Notes: generated by a model not told the origin, from the sequence alone. A stretch of DNA of 53,258 nucleotides from an uncultured Eubacteriales bacterium (GCA_900546915.1 UREY01000014.1:1-53258), one strand, 5' to 3'; shown: positions 1 to 9,095, counted from the stretch's first letter. Numbers and translations are program-made.

Positions 1-819
1 CGGCTCGTCCCCGCCGTAGCCGATGAGATACCATTTGATGTTTAGGCCCCTTCCCCGAATGCGGCGGCACAGGTCGGGGACGTTGTCAAAATTCTTAGCC
101 TTACAAAAACGGCCCACAGACAGAAGCGCAATTGCACCATCTCGCCGCATCTCCGCGCTCGGGTCAAAGGCTTCGGCCTGCCGGCGCACCAGGGACGCAG
201 GCAAAATGTTCTCCATTTCAATCAGCCGGTCCCCCAGGGCGGGGAATACCGCCGCAAAGCCTCGGGACACCGATTCAGAAATGGACATGATTGAATCATA
301 GGCGCTCCACATGGCGCTCTCAGAGGCTACGTCCACCTGCACCTCGGTGTAGTCCGTGTGGATCCAGGCAATCTTTCGCCTAGCCCGAACCTTTCGCGCC
401 ACAAAATAGTGCGGCGTCAAAAAGCTGACTGCCAGGTCATACACCGTATCCGGCTGAATTTGGGGCAAAAAAGGGCAGGTGAACTTGTGGCTGTACTCCA
501 GGGAAACGCCGCTCTCCCGGCAGGCGCGGCGTTTTTCATAGAGCCGCGCCGCCAGCTTTCCCGCCAGACGGGCAGCCGTCAATAAAACGTGCCCTTCCCG
601 TAACGTATCCTTCATAGGCCTGGCCAGCACGGTATAGGCCGGAATCTCCGGCAGAAGGCGGACATATTGGGGGATGTCCGCCAGCAGCTCTCCTTCCCGC
701 CGTAGCAGGAACAGATCCACCCGGCAGCGGCCCGGGTCCAGTGCGTCCAACAGCCCAATCAGACTCCGTTCCGCCCCGCCCAGCTCCATCCCATGAGAGA
801 CAATCAGGATTCGCTTCAT
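1..819 (-). CDS. Glycosyltransferase family 4 (GT-B), partial, runs off the left edge
   Basis: The visible 273 codons begin MKRILIVSHGMELGGAERSL, the N-terminal signature of family 4 glycosyltransferases (GGAERS motif in the acceptor-binding domain). The last visible part (VGRFCKAKNFDNVPDLCRRI, then WYLIGYGGDEP) is the start of the C-terminal nucleotide-sugar-binding Rossmann domain. The catalytic C-terminal half lies outside the window. The start codon at 819 overlaps the stop of the preceding gene by four bases (ATGA), which fixes the start and indicates translational coupling. It is the most distal visible gene of the exopolysaccharide operon and probably adds one sugar to the lipid-linked repeat unit on the cytoplasmic face of the membrane. 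The sugar specificity cannot be read from the sequence. Confidence 0.9.
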   Translation of the reverse strand, partial: MKRILIVSHGMELGGAERSLIGLLDALDPGRCRVDLFLLRREGELLADIPQYVRLLPEIPAYTVLARPMKDTLREGHVLLTAARLAGKLAARLYEKRRACRESGVSLEYSHKFTCPFLPQIQPDTVYDLAVSFLTPHYFVARKVRARRKIAWIHTDYTEVQVDVASESAMWSAYDSIMSISESVSRGFAAVFPALGDRLIEMENILPASLVRRQAEAFDPSAEMRRDGAIALLSVGRFCKAKNFDNVPDLCRRIRGRGLNIKWYLIGYGGDEP

Positions 820-1514
820 TTCCGAAACCTCCGGAAAAAGTCCACGCCGAACATGCGGTGCAGGAGTCTGGTCAGCCTGTTCCGGAGCTTCTGTCTCCGG
901 TCCATCCAGCTGGCTGCATACCAGTGAACCGAAACCGTGGATCCGGTCCTGCGCAGCCGCCCGGTGGCGCTCTCGTACGGGTTAAAATACTCCATGGGAT
1001 AAATAACCGCACCGCATAGGCTCTGCATGGCGCCGTTCTGCTGCAGACCCAGTTTGCACAGCGCCGCCGTATTCAGCTGGGGACACCCAACCGTTCCATG
1101 GCTGCCGTCCAGCAAAGGCGCGTATTCCGCCCGCATGGCCTCAATCACGCTCCCATGCGCCTCCGAGCCAAATCCCAGGCCGCTTGCCACATATTCCCGG
1201 GTTTCAAAGCCGAAAAACGCCTCGTGATCCAGGAGAAAGTCCGGACTGCGCAGCAGCTCCACATCCGTATCAAAATATAAGCCGCCATGCTCCGCCACAA
1301 CCGCCAGGCGCACATAGTCGCTGAGAAAAGCAAACTTCCGGTTTTCATAGCACCAGCGGGTATAGCCGTTTTGCGTCACGTCAAAGTTGTCCTCGTTCCA
1401 TTCCACAATCTCATAGTCCGGACAAAACGCTCTCCAGCTGGCAATACACCGCCGGGCCAACGCAGGCTTCTCTCCCCGGCCAAACCAGCAGTAATGGATT
1501 GTCTTCGGAATCAC
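816..1514 (-). CDS. DXD-motif sugar transferase (GT32/OCH1-like, capsular type)
   Basis: The protein of 232 aa starts VIPKTIHYCWFGRGEKP, the conserved opening of the glycosyltransferase sugar-binding-region (DXD) family. The DXD motif is visible as YFDTDVELL at about residues 79-87, and binds the metal and sugar nucleotide. The frame is open upstream to 1742, but a GTG at 1514 sits four bases after the stop of the previous gene with AGGAAG in front of it, and the family begins exactly here, so I use that start. The end overlaps the next start by ATGA. It is cytoplasmic and probably transfers a hexose during repeat-unit assembly. Acceptor and donor are unknown. Confidence 0.88.
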   Translation of the reverse strand: MIPKTIHYCWFGRGEKPALARRCIASWRAFCPDYEIVEWNEDNFDVTQNGYTRWCYENRKFAFLSDYVRLAVVAEHGGLYFDTDVELLRSPDFLLDHEAFFGFETREYVASGLGFGSEAHGSVIEAMRAEYAPLLDGSHGTVGCPQLNTAALCKLGLQQNGAMQSLCGAVIYPMEYFNPYESATGRLRRTGSTVSVHWYAASWMDRRQKLRNRLTRLLHRMFGVDFFRRFRK

Positions 1515-1518
1515 AACT

Positions 1519-2415
1519 TCACTTCCTCGCTTTTTTCTTAATGTAAGCAGCAAGTGCCAGCCCAGGTAAACTACACAATAGCGTGAGCAGTTTTTTGGGC
1601 GACCGCTGGACATACTTGCGATCTTTTGCAATAAAGCTACTGGAGCAATAGTGGATACAATCCACAACGAGTCGCTTCCCGGACGTCGGATGTTGCATAT
1701 ACACCACCCGTAAAAATGCAAAGCCCCTGGGATTTTCCACATATTGTCGGAACATGCGATGGGATGAGCCGTCCGGCTGATACTCTACCCGACAAAGCAC
1801 CTCATTCAGAACTGCCAGCCGGTATTGCTGATCCACCAACAGGTATTTATAGTTCAATCCCACATACTTCTCCCCGGGAAAAACCGGGTAAGGCGGCACG
1901 CTGTTGATGACATCCGTTCGGTAAACCAGCTTTTTGTCCCCGCTTCCGCCGGAAGCATAGTAGCCGGACAGGGTTGTCTCCGTCATGCCTGCGGGAAAGC
2001 CTTTGCCGATGACCGTTCCGTCCAGCCCGGCATCCAAGCCGATCAAACCGGCATATCCCTTCTCCCGCACCGTCTGCCACTTGGAGAGGATCTTCGCCAC
2101 AGCCTCCTCGGCCAGCATATCGTCGGAATCCACGCAGGTATTCAGCTCCGTGTGGATGTTGGCATACGCCAGATTGTGCGCCGTGTGCATTCCGCCGTTC
2201 TCTTTGTACAGATACTGAATGGGAAAGCCGTTATCTTCGTCCTGCCACCGGCGCACCAGCTCCGCCGTCTGGTCTGTGGAGCCGTCGTCCACGATGAGCC
2301 AGATGAACTCCTTGCAAGACTGCCTACAAAGGCTCTCATAAGTACGCGGCAGCGTATGGGCCCGATTATAGGTCGGGGTGAAGATAGTCAGCACAGGCTC
2401 TTGTGTACGCTTCAA
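1519..2415 (-). CDS. Glycosyltransferase family 2 (GT-A)
   Basis: This is a 298-aa inverting family 2 glycosyltransferase. It has the N-terminal nucleotide-binding pattern TIFTPTYNRAHTLPRTYESL, then WLIVDDGSTDQT, and the metal-binding CVDSDDML motif near residue 95. The start appears to be TTG at 2415: GGAGGG lies eight bases upstream, and no better ATG is present before the family begins. The gene start lies 50 bases inside the end of the upstream glycosyltransferase, in another frame, so the two are probably translationally coupled. There is no transmembrane segment, so it should act at the inner membrane surface on the undecaprenyl-linked glycan. The TTG start is the least certain part. 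Confidence 0.88.
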   Translation of the reverse strand: MKRTQEPVLTIFTPTYNRAHTLPRTYESLCRQSCKEFIWLIVDDGSTDQTAELVRRWQDEDNGFPIQYLYKENGGMHTAHNLAYANIHTELNTCVDSDDMLAEEAVAKILSKWQTVREKGYAGLIGLDAGLDGTVIGKGFPAGMTETTLSGYYASGGSGDKKLVYRTDVINSVPPYPVFPGEKYVGLNYKYLLVDQQYRLAVLNEVLCRVEYQPDGSSHRMFRQYVENPRGFAFLRVVYMQHPTSGKRLVVDCIHYCSSSFIAKDRKYVQRSPKKLLTLLCSLPGLALAAYIKKKARK

Positions 2416-3502
2416 TGTAAAAACCCTCCAGCCATTTTGCAGCCTCCGCCACGTCGAAGCCGCTCGCCCGGATCTCCGCCGTCCGATCGGTCCGGGGAAT
2501 CGCGGCGCTGCTCAAAATGCACTTTGTCCATTCTTGCGGCGTGTCCGACAATCGTTTGACCGACACAAGCCCCTCCGTGACAATGCATTCCGTAGGAACC
2601 CGGTCTGAAATCACGCAAGGCAGCCCGGCTGCCTGTGCCTCGACCATAGTGACGGGAAGGCCTTCGAACAAAGACGGCAGCACAAAAACATCCATCGCCT
2701 GCATAATATTGTAGACATCTCCGCAGTCGCCCAGCAACTTTACGCTGTCAGATAAGCCAAGTCTCTGCGCCTTTTTTTGAACGGCATCCATGAGTCCGCC
2801 AGTTCCTGCCAGAAGAAGGACTGCGTTGGGCTTTTGTTTATGCACCTCATAAAAAATATCTAATAAAAATGTGTGGTTTTTCGGAGGCCAAAAGCTGCCC
2901 ACATGCCCTACCACAAACGCATCCGGACGGTCTGGGAATAATTTCTTACGCATGACACATCGAACATTTTCTTTGAAACTGAACCGCTCTGTTTGAATTG
3001 TATTGCGCATAACTACAAACGGCGATTTGCCAAACATCCAGTGTCCCGCTTTCTCTCCACAGGCAAACAAATGGGTCGCCGTCTTTGCAATATTTCGTTT
3101 CAGTATTATCTTGAGCGGATAACGAAAATCTTTAGACTGGTTGCTACTGTGAGCGTGGGCGATCCGCACCGGAACACCGCAATGTAAAGCAGCCTGCAGC
3201 GGAATTCCCGCCACGCAGTCCAGATGACAATGTACCACTTTATATTCCCTATGAGACGAAAAAAAGTCTATTAAAGATTTATGATAAGCAGGGCTAATCG
3301 GATTAAGCCTTGGAACACGATAAATCCTCCCTCCAAGCGCTTCGATTTCATCATCATATACAGCTCTTTCTGCACGATGAACCAAAAAATCCAGCTGAAC
3401 CGCAGACTGATCTATGTTCCTATCATAGTTCATAAGCATCGTCTCAATGCCGCCACGGGCCATATTTGTCACAATTTCCAATACACGAATCGGGGCTTCC
3501 AT
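2366..3502 (-). CDS. Glycosyltransferase family 4 (GT-B)
   Basis: The protein has 378 aa. Its N-terminal domain carries IVTNMARGGIETMLMNYDR (acceptor side). Its C-terminal domain has VVGHVGSFWPPKNHTFLLDI and the retaining GT4 signature DVFVLPSLFEGLPVTMVEAQAAGLPCV, whose glutamates contact the sugar nucleotide. The chosen ATG at 3502 has GGGAGA seven bases upstream and follows the previous stop by four bases. An in-frame ATG eight codons earlier would overlap that gene and has a poorer site. This region has visibly lower GC than the neighbouring 8-9.7 kb, as is common in exchangeable polysaccharide cassettes. It presumably extends the repeat unit. Confidence 0.9.
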   Translation of the reverse strand: MEAPIRVLEIVTNMARGGIETMLMNYDRNIDQSAVQLDFLVHRAERAVYDDEIEALGGRIYRVPRLNPISPAYHKSLIDFFSSHREYKVVHCHLDCVAGIPLQAALHCGVPVRIAHAHSSNQSKDFRYPLKIILKRNIAKTATHLFACGEKAGHWMFGKSPFVVMRNTIQTERFSFKENVRCVMRKKLFPDRPDAFVVGHVGSFWPPKNHTFLLDIFYEVHKQKPNAVLLLAGTGGLMDAVQKKAQRLGLSDSVKLLGDCGDVYNIMQAMDVFVLPSLFEGLPVTMVEAQAAGLPCVISDRVPTECIVTEGLVSVKRLSDTPQEWTKCILSSAAIPRTDRTAEIRASGFDVAEAAKWLEGFYIEAYTRACADYLHPDL

Positions 3503-3506
3503 TTTT

Positions 3507-4634
3507 CTATCTCCCAGCGCACACATAATTTGTAAAATACTCTTTTAGTGTCATCCGGCTAAATTGCGAGTCAAAAGATCCGTTTACTACATTTCCATAC
3601 AGGCTGTACCCCGTATAGCATATCACCATCAATGCAGTTAAAACTCTGCGGTCGTGTGGACTCAGTTTTCCTAAAATCCACGGCAGCGCGACTACCTGGG
3701 CAATGGTGAAGTAATTTGCCAGGCGGCCAAAGTAATTGGCAGTGCCGAAGAGAGCAACAAACATAATTGCGCCGTTGATCATACATAGATTGACCATCAG
3801 GTTTTCACTGGGTTTACTGTCTCGAAACAGCTCCCGCCGGTACACAAATGTGAGAAATGTGGGAACGCTGCAAACCAAAACGCGAAATACATTGACGCCG
3901 CTGTCCTGAAAAATCTCCTCGGAATATTCCTCGCCCAGCATCGACGCGATATCCACGATCGTCCCCAGGATAGAATCCAGCGCAAAGCCGGCGGTAACAA
4001 ATAAGATGAGCAAAACATATGTCCATTTGCTCCAAGGACGAAAGGTCAGAAGGGGAACCGCCAGGTACATGAGGGCATACGGATGAAACGTAGCCGCCAG
4101 CCCAATCAGAAGGAGAAAGGGAATCCATCTTTTTTTCAAAGCCGACGGGATTGCCAACAAGCATATCGCAATCGCGGCGGTTTGTTTCATGGCCGCAGCA
4201 GAAAACATGTACATGCCTGTGGTAAAAAGCAAAAACATGGAAAGCAGAAAATGGTCGCTATACCGGCGTATAAAAATAAGATACAGTCCGCAAGTAAAAA
4301 GAGCATATATTAATATAAAACCTTGGGAAGAAACATTCAGAGTTTTCAAAACGCCGTTCACAAGCTGGAAACCCGGGTTCTCACCAAGCGTTGCGTCAAA
4401 ATGATCCCAAAACCCGGGAAAACTTTGCAGCGCCTCATAATGACCCCGGTATGTACTGGTGTCGTTGTAAAATTCCCGAAGGCCAATAAAAAAGGAAATT
4501 GCCATAAATATGACGAAAATAAATATGGAACGCGCTGCTCTCGTGCCTCTGGAATTCCAATCTCCAACATACCCCCGCTCTGTCAAAAACGCCAGCAGCA
4601 GCACAACCGCAATCAAAAATAAGTATTCGCTCAT
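3507..4634 (-). CDS. EpsG-like polysaccharide polymerase, multi-pass membrane protein
   Basis: The 375-aa protein is strongly hydrophobic with about ten to eleven membrane segments, beginning MSEYLFLIAVVLLLAFLTERGY. The motif GLREFYNDTSTYRGHYEAL after the second helix is typical of the EpsG family, the Wzy-like polymerases of Firmicute exopolysaccharide clusters. The start ATG at 4634 overlaps the upstream stop as ATGA; a longer in-frame start six codons earlier is less likely. It is expected to join lipid-linked repeat units at the outer face of the cytoplasmic membrane. No Wzx flippase and no Wzz/tyrosine-kinase regulators are visible in this window, so they probably lie to the left or elsewhere. 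Confidence 0.8.
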   Translation of the reverse strand: MSEYLFLIAVVLLLAFLTERGYVGDWNSRGTRAARSIFIFVIFMAISFFIGLREFYNDTSTYRGHYEALQSFPGFWDHFDATLGENPGFQLVNGVLKTLNVSSQGFILIYALFTCGLYLIFIRRYSDHFLLSMFLLFTTGMYMFSAAAMKQTAAIAICLLAIPSALKKRWIPFLLLIGLAATFHPYALMYLAVPLLTFRPWSKWTYVLLILFVTAGFALDSILGTIVDIASMLGEEYSEEIFQDSGVNVFRVLVCSVPTFLTFVYRRELFRDSKPSENLMVNLCMINGAIMFVALFGTANYFGRLANYFTIAQVVALPWILGKLSPHDRRVLTALMVICYTGYSLYGNVVNGSFDSQFSRMTLKEYFTNYVCAGR

Positions 4635-5773
4635 GGTACGCTCGTACTCCAATCGTACAGTTTCTCCAGTTCATCTTGCACAGCCTCATCGGTATAGCGG
4701 CTTGCCCGGGCAATCGCCTCCTGGCCCAGCCGGTGGGCAGGCTCCGGAGCGGCCAGCAGGCGGCAAATCCGTTCTGCAAACCCATCGGCATCCAGAGGAT
4801 CCACCAAATAGCCGGTAATCTCTTCCTCCACCAGCTCCCTGTGCCCCCGATTTTCCGATGCAACGACTGCCTTTCCGCAAAGCATCCCCTCCACAATGTT
4901 GAGCGGCAAGCCCTCCCGCTTGCTGCAGGAAAGAATGAGATCAGACGCCTTTACGTAGCGCTCCAGGTCCGTACGGTAGCCCAGAAACTGCACACAGCCG
5001 GATAGGCCCAGACTCTCGGCCGCATCCCGCAAGGCGCGCTCCGTTCCGCCGTTGCCCGCCAGCAGAAGCTTGGCCGCCGGAACCTTCCGGACGACTTGCG
5101 CCATGGCGCGGATGGCCGTAATCTGATTTTTATTTGCATTCAGCTCACCGGTACAGAGAATCAGCTTCTCCTCCGGGCCAAAACCAAGGTCTCCTCTCAG
5201 CTGCTCCCGCTGCTCTGGGGACGGCGGTTGATACCTTTGTTGATCCGCCCCCACCCCATGAATTCGGCAAATTTCGGTTCGAAACTTGCGTTTCGCCAGC
5301 TCAAAATCCTCCTCGTTTACAGTAATCAGCTTGTCCGTATACCGGCACATCCATTTTTCAATGGGATAATAAACGGCCCAATTGATCCCGGGAGCGCCTT
5401 GAAAGAAATGGAAGCCATGGGCAGTATAGAACACCTGTGCCCCCGCCGCTCTGGCCTGCCGGGCCGCCAGCCTGCCCACGATTCCCCCTACCGGGGTATT
5501 GCAATGGATCACATCATATCCGCCTGCATCTACAATTTTCTTCAGCTCCCGATACGCGCCCATATTCTGGAGACTGAAGGGCGACCGGTGAAACGGCACG
5601 TCAAAAACCCTTTCCACAAAATCCAGCTTCAAACCGTTTTTAACCGCCAAATTGTCCCGCGCCGCCACATGAACCTCACAGCCATGCCGGTGCAGCATGC
5701 GGACATAGGGCTTATGAAATTGGCAAATATGGCTTTGAACCGTGGCTATCAGTAGAACTTTCACAAAAATCAC
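4631..5773 (-). CDS. Glycosyltransferase family 4 (GT-B)
   Basis: The protein has about 380 aa. The N-terminal domain starts VKVLLIATVQSHICQFHKPY and includes VIHCNTPVGGIVGRLAAR and FYTAHGFHFFQGA, a pattern common in WcaL/PssF-type glycosyltransferases. The C-terminal domain has LILCTGELNANKNQ and the GT4 E-x7-E region REGLPLNIVEGMLCGKAVVAS. Two GTG codons could start it, at 5773 and 5764. The second has a GGTGA-like site directly upstream and matches the family start better, but the longer form cannot be excluded. It is separated from the asparagine-synthase-like gene by only 14 bases and is part of the same operon. Confidence 0.88.
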   Translation of the reverse strand: MIFVKVLLIATVQSHICQFHKPYVRMLHRHGCEVHVAARDNLAVKNGLKLDFVERVFDVPFHRSPFSLQNMGAYRELKKIVDAGGYDVIHCNTPVGGIVGRLAARQARAAGAQVFYTAHGFHFFQGAPGINWAVYYPIEKWMCRYTDKLITVNEEDFELAKRKFRTEICRIHGVGADQQRYQPPSPEQREQLRGDLGFGPEEKLILCTGELNANKNQITAIRAMAQVVRKVPAAKLLLAGNGGTERALRDAAESLGLSGCVQFLGYRTDLERYVKASDLILSCSKREGLPLNIVEGMLCGKAVVASENRGHRELVEEEITGYLVDPLDADGFAERICRLLAAPEPAHRLGQEAIARASRYTDEAVQDELEKLYDWSTSVP

Positions 5774-5787
5774 CAGTCAGCTAATAA

Positions 5788-7380
5788 TTAAAACGGCAAC
5801 GCCGAATTGACCAGGTAATATACCTTTTCTTTTATCATTCTAGATTTAGTCTCATTGTAATTCGTCACAGAAACACCAGTCTTGTCTATCTCTGCATTTA
5901 ACATATGAATTAAATCCGCATGTACTTGATCAGCAATTCGTCGCTCCAAAGGCAAGGTCAAAAAAGCTTCCAGGAGAAGCCGGTTGTTATAGGGTATCGT
6001 TATATCAAAGGGGAGGCGTTGCTCGCTGGTAATCACTTGGCCGCCCCAGCTCCCATAACGCACCTCCCAGAGGAACATATCCGATGCATCGTAATTGAAT
6101 ATATCATCAAAATGCACCCTATTTATGTACTCTTCAAATACAGCGTCAGTTTCCTTCAGAAGGCTGCGATTGTGCAGGAACAGCTTATACATGGTAGACA
6201 TTTGACGTGGACTCAACCGCTCCGGCATATGTTTCAGCCCGAATTTTTTGTAATAATTTGCTCTTCCTATTTCAGAAACCCATGATTTCACCTCAACGTC
6301 AAATGTACAATGTCCATATTGCGTATAATAAACACGTTTCCTTACATCATTGTCATTATTCCTGCCGATGTTGCCAAAATTGTGCTGCAAAATGGCTCTA
6401 AACTCATCCACTCCGGGAAAATCTTCGTCCGAAGACGAAATAAAATCGATACGATGGGGAATGTGAATCGCTTCGGCAATTGTATGGGCCGCTTCTGCAT
6501 CGATTCTTTCCCCTGCCATAGATATATAGCTAAAGTACTGGAACCGATCGTACAGTCCATTCGCTGCAGCCAAGGAACACTTGCTATCCATCCCGCCGCT
6601 CATGGAAATTGCCGGCTGATTCCACTTTTGTGTGATGAGAATCATATTTTTATGCAATAGATCTGCAATATACGCCAATTTTTCTCGATAGCTTTCCTCT
6701 CCCGAACAGCAATCCAGCGGCACTTCCGGGTAGAAGCGTTTGATTTTAAAATCGGTTCCCTTGCGCTCAATCAGCGTATTGGGAACGATCCGCCTCACGG
6801 AGGGATAAGAAGATAAGTCTCCCGGTAAATATGCCCCGTAATAGTGATAAAACCGGTAGCTTGTGAGTTTTTTTACATAATCGCTCGGCTCCAGGTCGCA
6901 AATATCTCCAATTAACTGCATATGGCTCGAGAAGTATATTTTTCCCTTTACACACCCATAGTAAGTCGTCTGCATTCCCGCGCAATCGCCAACCAGAATC
7001 ATCCGGTCCTTCTCAAACCACCCCATCGTAAAAACACCGGTTAAAGAATTCAGAATTTTGATTCTATCAACATCTTGGGTGCACAATGCCATTCTCCGCA
7101 GAATCGCCGTCTCATCCGTTTCCATGGTAAACGGATCGTACGCATGGCCGATCAAAAAGCAAGAAACCGGGCTATCCACATAGTACCATGTTTGCTTGGG
7201 ATGAATATAAAAGTGGAATCCCTCTATTCTGAAGTATTTCCATTTCCCAAAGAAGGGATAGCCATTGGGGTCTAAATACGTGTCGCAGGCAACAAATCCG
7301 CGAATAAACAGATACTGCTCCAACTCCGGAAAGTCTCTCAGACGGTTTTCTATATGATCCCTATACAAGCTGCGCTCCAT
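5788..7380 (-). CDS. Asparagine-synthase-like ATP-dependent ligase without the N-terminal nucleophile
   Basis: The 530-aa protein has an Ntn-like N-terminal half: LTGVFTMGWFEKDRMILVGD aligns with the LNGMFAFALYD...LLVRDR part of asparagine synthetase B. The C-terminal synthetase domain has the PP-loop AISMSGGMDSKCSLAAANG, which binds ATP. The usual Cys2 glutaminase nucleophile is missing: the protein starts MERSLYRDHIENRL and no MCGI sequence is present. It therefore probably uses free ammonia or another nucleophile, as in beta-lactam-synthetase-like members of the family. In polysaccharide loci such enzymes amidate uronic or other carboxyl groups. The ATG has GAGGG seven bases upstream and lies 20 bases inside the upstream dehydrogenase gene. 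AT-rich codon use suggests recent acquisition. Confidence 0.85.
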   Translation of the reverse strand: MERSLYRDHIENRLRDFPELEQYLFIRGFVACDTYLDPNGYPFFGKWKYFRIEGFHFYIHPKQTWYYVDSPVSCFLIGHAYDPFTMETDETAILRRMALCTQDVDRIKILNSLTGVFTMGWFEKDRMILVGDCAGMQTTYYGCVKGKIYFSSHMQLIGDICDLEPSDYVKKLTSYRFYHYYGAYLPGDLSSYPSVRRIVPNTLIERKGTDFKIKRFYPEVPLDCCSGEESYREKLAYIADLLHKNMILITQKWNQPAISMSGGMDSKCSLAAANGLYDRFQYFSYISMAGERIDAEAAHTIAEAIHIPHRIDFISSSDEDFPGVDEFRAILQHNFGNIGRNNDNDVRKRVYYTQYGHCTFDVEVKSWVSEIGRANYYKKFGLKHMPERLSPRQMSTMYKLFLHNRSLLKETDAVFEEYINRVHFDDIFNYDASDMFLWEVRYGSWGGQVITSEQRLPFDITIPYNNRLLLEAFLTLPLERRIADQVHADLIHMLNAEIDKTGVSVTNYNETKSRMIKEKVYYLVNSALPF

Positions 7381-8275
7381 CGTATTCCCTCACCAAGTTT
7401 TCCTTTATCAGCTTAAATAACAAGTGTCCGTTTTCTCCTACAAAACTATTGTGCGGCGTGAGAATGACGTTTTCCATGTCCCACAAGGGACTGTCCTGCC
7501 CCAGGGGCTCCTCTTCAAAGACATCCAACACCGCGCCGCAGATGTGCCCGGTTTGCAGCGCATCGATCACCGCGCCGGTATCCACCAGCGCCCCCCGGGC
7601 GATGTTGACCAGAATCGCTCCGCTGCGCATTTTTTCCGGAATGCAGCTGCGAACTATGGCGCGCGTCTCGTCTGTCAGCGCAATGGAAAGAATCACGATG
7701 TCACTCTGGGCACAAGCCGACGCAAGGGCATCCAAGGGGAGCAGCTCGTCAAAGGCGCTTTTGGGCCACATGGTCCGGTTTACCCCGATGATATAGCAGC
7801 CGAAGGCTCTGAGCCGTTTGGCCAGCTCTGTCCCTACGTTACCGGCTCCCACAATGCAGACCGTTTTTTCGCTCAGCTCCAGCAGGTCCTTGCGTTTTTC
7901 CCAGTGGTGCGCCTTTTGATTTTTTGCAAAAAATCTGCTTTGCTTGCAAAGCTGCAGCATTCCGCATATGGCAAACTCCGCCATGGGCTTGCTGTACACC
8001 CCTTTGGCATTATACACCCGAATGCCGTGGGCGGCGGCATACTCCATGGGCATCCGGTCATAGCCGGCGCTGGTTAGCTGAACCGCGCGAAGCTTGGTAA
8101 ACCGTTCGATGGGGTTGTACAAAAAGAGGCCGTTGCAGATCGCCGCCTCATATTGTTCCGGATGCGCCACCGGCTGCCGCTCATCCGGATGGAGGAAAAT
8201 CTCCAGGCCAAATGCGCGCAAATCACGTAAATCCTCCTCCGGCAGCTGCAAAGCTCCGGTCACAATTGTCTTCAT
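7361..8275 (-). CDS. D-2-hydroxyacid dehydrogenase, NAD(P)-dependent
   Basis: The 304-aa protein has the two-domain fold of the D-isomer-specific 2-hydroxyacid dehydrogenases. Visible are the Rossmann motif VCIVGAGNVGTELAKRL (GxGxxG), NIARGALVDTGAVIDAL with the catalytic-site Arg, the Glu in LDVFEEEPLG, and the catalytic His in ILTPHNSFVG. The frame is open far upstream, but ATG at 8275 overlaps the aldolase stop as ATGA and begins exactly at the family N-terminus (MKTIVTGALQLPEEDL). It probably reduces a 2-keto acid to a D-2-hydroxy acid. Its place directly after an aldolase that makes 2-keto acids suggests that they act in series. Confidence 0.9.
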   Translation of the reverse strand: MKTIVTGALQLPEEDLRDLRAFGLEIFLHPDERQPVAHPEQYEAAICNGLFLYNPIERFTKLRAVQLTSAGYDRMPMEYAAAHGIRVYNAKGVYSKPMAEFAICGMLQLCKQSRFFAKNQKAHHWEKRKDLLELSEKTVCIVGAGNVGTELAKRLRAFGCYIIGVNRTMWPKSAFDELLPLDALASACAQSDIVILSIALTDETRAIVRSCIPEKMRSGAILVNIARGALVDTGAVIDALQTGHICGAVLDVFEEEPLGQDSPLWDMENVILTPHNSFVGENGHLLFKLIKENLVREYDGAQLV

Positions 8276-9090
8276 TCCATCCCCTCCGCAATCTGCCGTA
8301 CGGCTGCCTGCACCCGACGCCTGTTTTGCTCCAGCGCCTGGGGATCCCAAGTCAAAAAAAGGCTCTCGGCACTCCGAAGCCTCGCCACCTCCGTGTGAAA
8401 AATCTCCTCCATCCGCCCGTAATCCCCAACCTGCCGGGCATTGCAAAAGCTGCGGGAGAGGATCACCGTGGAGGAGCCCAGGCGGACGTGCTCGGCCAGG
8501 ATTCGCTCGGCGGGCAGGGCGCCGACGCCGACTCGGGCGACGCCGCCGAAGCCGTACGGCTTCCCCGCCGCCTGAAACCGGCGGCACAGCATCTCCACCG
8601 TGCCGTCGGCCAGGGGCTGAAACAGGAATTTCTGATGATAGCCCAGGTGCAAATCATTCAGGCCGATGTAGCACTCGTCGATCCCCTCCAGCCGGAGGAT
8701 CTCGTCGGCCGCCCGGACGGCCTCCGGCGTTTCAAACAGCAGGACGGTCTTGGCCCGCCCCCTCACAAGCTCCAGAAAGGTCCGGACCTGCCCGACCCGC
8801 TGGAAATAGGGCAGCATGACAAAATCCGCGCCGGAGGCCAAAACCGCCTCGATCTCCGCCTCCGAGCCGGGGTAAATGGGGTTCACCCGCACCAAAAGCG
8901 CGGCTCGGGTCAGCTCTTTCCGCAGCCGCTCCACATCCCGGACCGTATGGTGGGACTGCACCGTGTTCATGCCGCCCTGGCGCTGCTCCTTGCCCACCGT
9001 CTCCAGGTCCACAAAAATCCGGTCCACCCCCGCCTGCTGGGCAATCTGCGCCGTTTGGGGGTCGTTGGTGATGTACATCAGCTTCAGCAT
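8272..9090 (-). CDS. HpcH/HpaI-family aldolase/citrate lyase-like protein
   Basis: The 272-aa protein belongs to the HpcH/HpaI class II pyruvate aldolase family. The metal and substrate residues are recognisable in VDLETVGKEQRQGGMNTVQS, VLLFETPEAV (metal-binding Glu) and YIGLNDLHLGYHQ (metal-binding Asp). Such enzymes reversibly join pyruvate to an aldehyde to give a 4-hydroxy-2-keto acid. ATG at 9090 has AGAGGTGA at good spacing and follows the sugar transferase stop by five bases; a longer open frame upstream lacks a site. Aldolases of this type are not standard components of exopolysaccharide operons, so it probably makes a non-sugar precursor or decoration. Confidence 0.87.
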   Translation of the reverse strand: MLKLMYITNDPQTAQIAQQAGVDRIFVDLETVGKEQRQGGMNTVQSHHTVRDVERLRKELTRAALLVRVNPIYPGSEAEIEAVLASGADFVMLPYFQRVGQVRTFLELVRGRAKTVLLFETPEAVRAADEILRLEGIDECYIGLNDLHLGYHQKFLFQPLADGTVEMLCRRFQAAGKPYGFGGVARVGVGALPAERILAEHVRLGSSTVILSRSFCNARQVGDYGRMEEIFHTEVARLRSAESLFLTWDPQALEQNRRRVQAAVRQIAEGME

Positions 9091-9095
9091 GCCCG

